Origin: Carnegiea gigantea
Taxonomy: Eukaryota; Streptophyta; Magnoliopsida; Caryophyllales; Cactaceae
Reading direction: 5' to 3'
Assembly: GCA_029747015.1 (NCBI GenBank)
Contig: JAKOGI010000007.1
Span: 1,818,001 to 1,882,000, forward strand
Length of the DNA: 64,000 nt
Shown: piece after piece, positions 59,553 to 64,000 of the stretch
Layout: every line of letters starts with the position of its first letter
Position numbering within the stretch: position 1 is the stretch's first letter
Made by a program: the position numbers and the translations under genes
The notes under the pieces: generated by a model
Told to the model about the DNA's origin: nothing
The model's database searches: none
The model's input: the letters and a program-made list of their open reading frames with translations, nothing else

Positions 59553-60037
59553 CTAGACACAAGTTCTGACATTGTTGCACCAATATTTTCCAGTTTTTGA
59601 TGATTACATTAGATTGAGGGGACAGGTTCATTTTCTTTTTTCTTCCCTCTTTTTCCAGCTTTGAGGAGAGATCCATTTCTATGTGTAAACTACATTTTAG
59701 GAATTTCTCGTTATCACAGGAACACATTTACTTCATGTTCACAATACTTCTTAGGGCCAAGACCCATTGCAATGGATAGCTTTGAACTTATAACCCTAGG
59801 AATTTGAATTCTAAGTGAGAAGGTAAAACCTAATGCGGACTGTAAAGGCGAAAGCGTGTCCACCACGAAGGATTTGTGCGTGGAAAGTGCACAACATCTA
59901 TAACATGCCAAAACCGAACCTTGTTTTTCCTTTCAACTAAAGCAAGGCACGAAGCCCAAACTACTACATACAAGGTTGACGCTGTACAAGTACATCATCA
60001 GATTGTGTTCTACAAAGGCAGTTTGTAATTAGGTATT

Positions 60038-64000
<3,963 letters not shown>

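Overview
This window is nuclear DNA from a flowering plant, probably a dicot. It holds split genes with GT-AG introns, plant-only families (NETWORKED actin-binding protein, organellar MscS-like channel, plant O-fucosyltransferase family), AT-rich intergenic DNA, a Ty3/gypsy array, an RTE-type LINE, an Au-like SINE and small MITEs. No RNA gene, CRISPR array or prokaryotic feature was seen. The species cannot be named from the sequence. All percentages and ages are left open because nothing could be computed; exon borders were fitted by hand to frame and splice signals.

Left block (1-20.3 kb, repeats). Eight long terminal repeats (LTRs A-H, about 465-490 bp when intact), all read on the minus strand, lie one after another. 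A-G are separated by six internal segments of about 1.44 kb (one enlarged by an insertion). G and H enclose a different 5.3-kb internal segment with a decayed gag-protease, a 158-bp tandem repeat and a roughly 80-bp minisatellite. The 1.44-kb segments carry a relic reading frame in the place where gag should be, and it is not recognisably gag or pol. The array starts left of the window and ends at 17931. A 5'-truncated LINE with a perfect 13-bp target-site duplication follows (18665-20275).

Right block (22-64 kb, genes). Genes in order: an O-fucosyltransferase-family glycosyltransferase (+, 10 exons, 524 aa); a plastid MscS-like channel of the MSL2/MSL3 type (-, 13 coding exons, 664 aa); two tandem broken copies of a magnesium-dependent phosphatase 1 (MDP1)-like gene (+); a coiled-coil protein with a triplicated 200-residue module and no intron in its coding part (-, 820 aa); a conserved plant protein of unknown function (+, 176 aa); a NET2-type actin-binding protein with an internal 17-residue repeat (+, 1122 aa); and the last six exons of an ecdysoneless/SGT1 homologue (-), whose start lies beyond 64000. 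The genes are independently transcribed housekeeping or cell-biology genes, with no operon-like logic; several are in convergent pairs.

Unusual points for follow-up: the tandem LTR array and its relic frame; the many long oligo(dG)/oligo(dC) tracts confined to the 22-52 kb gene block; the complementary decay of the two MDP1 copies; and the internal repeats of two coiled-coil proteins.
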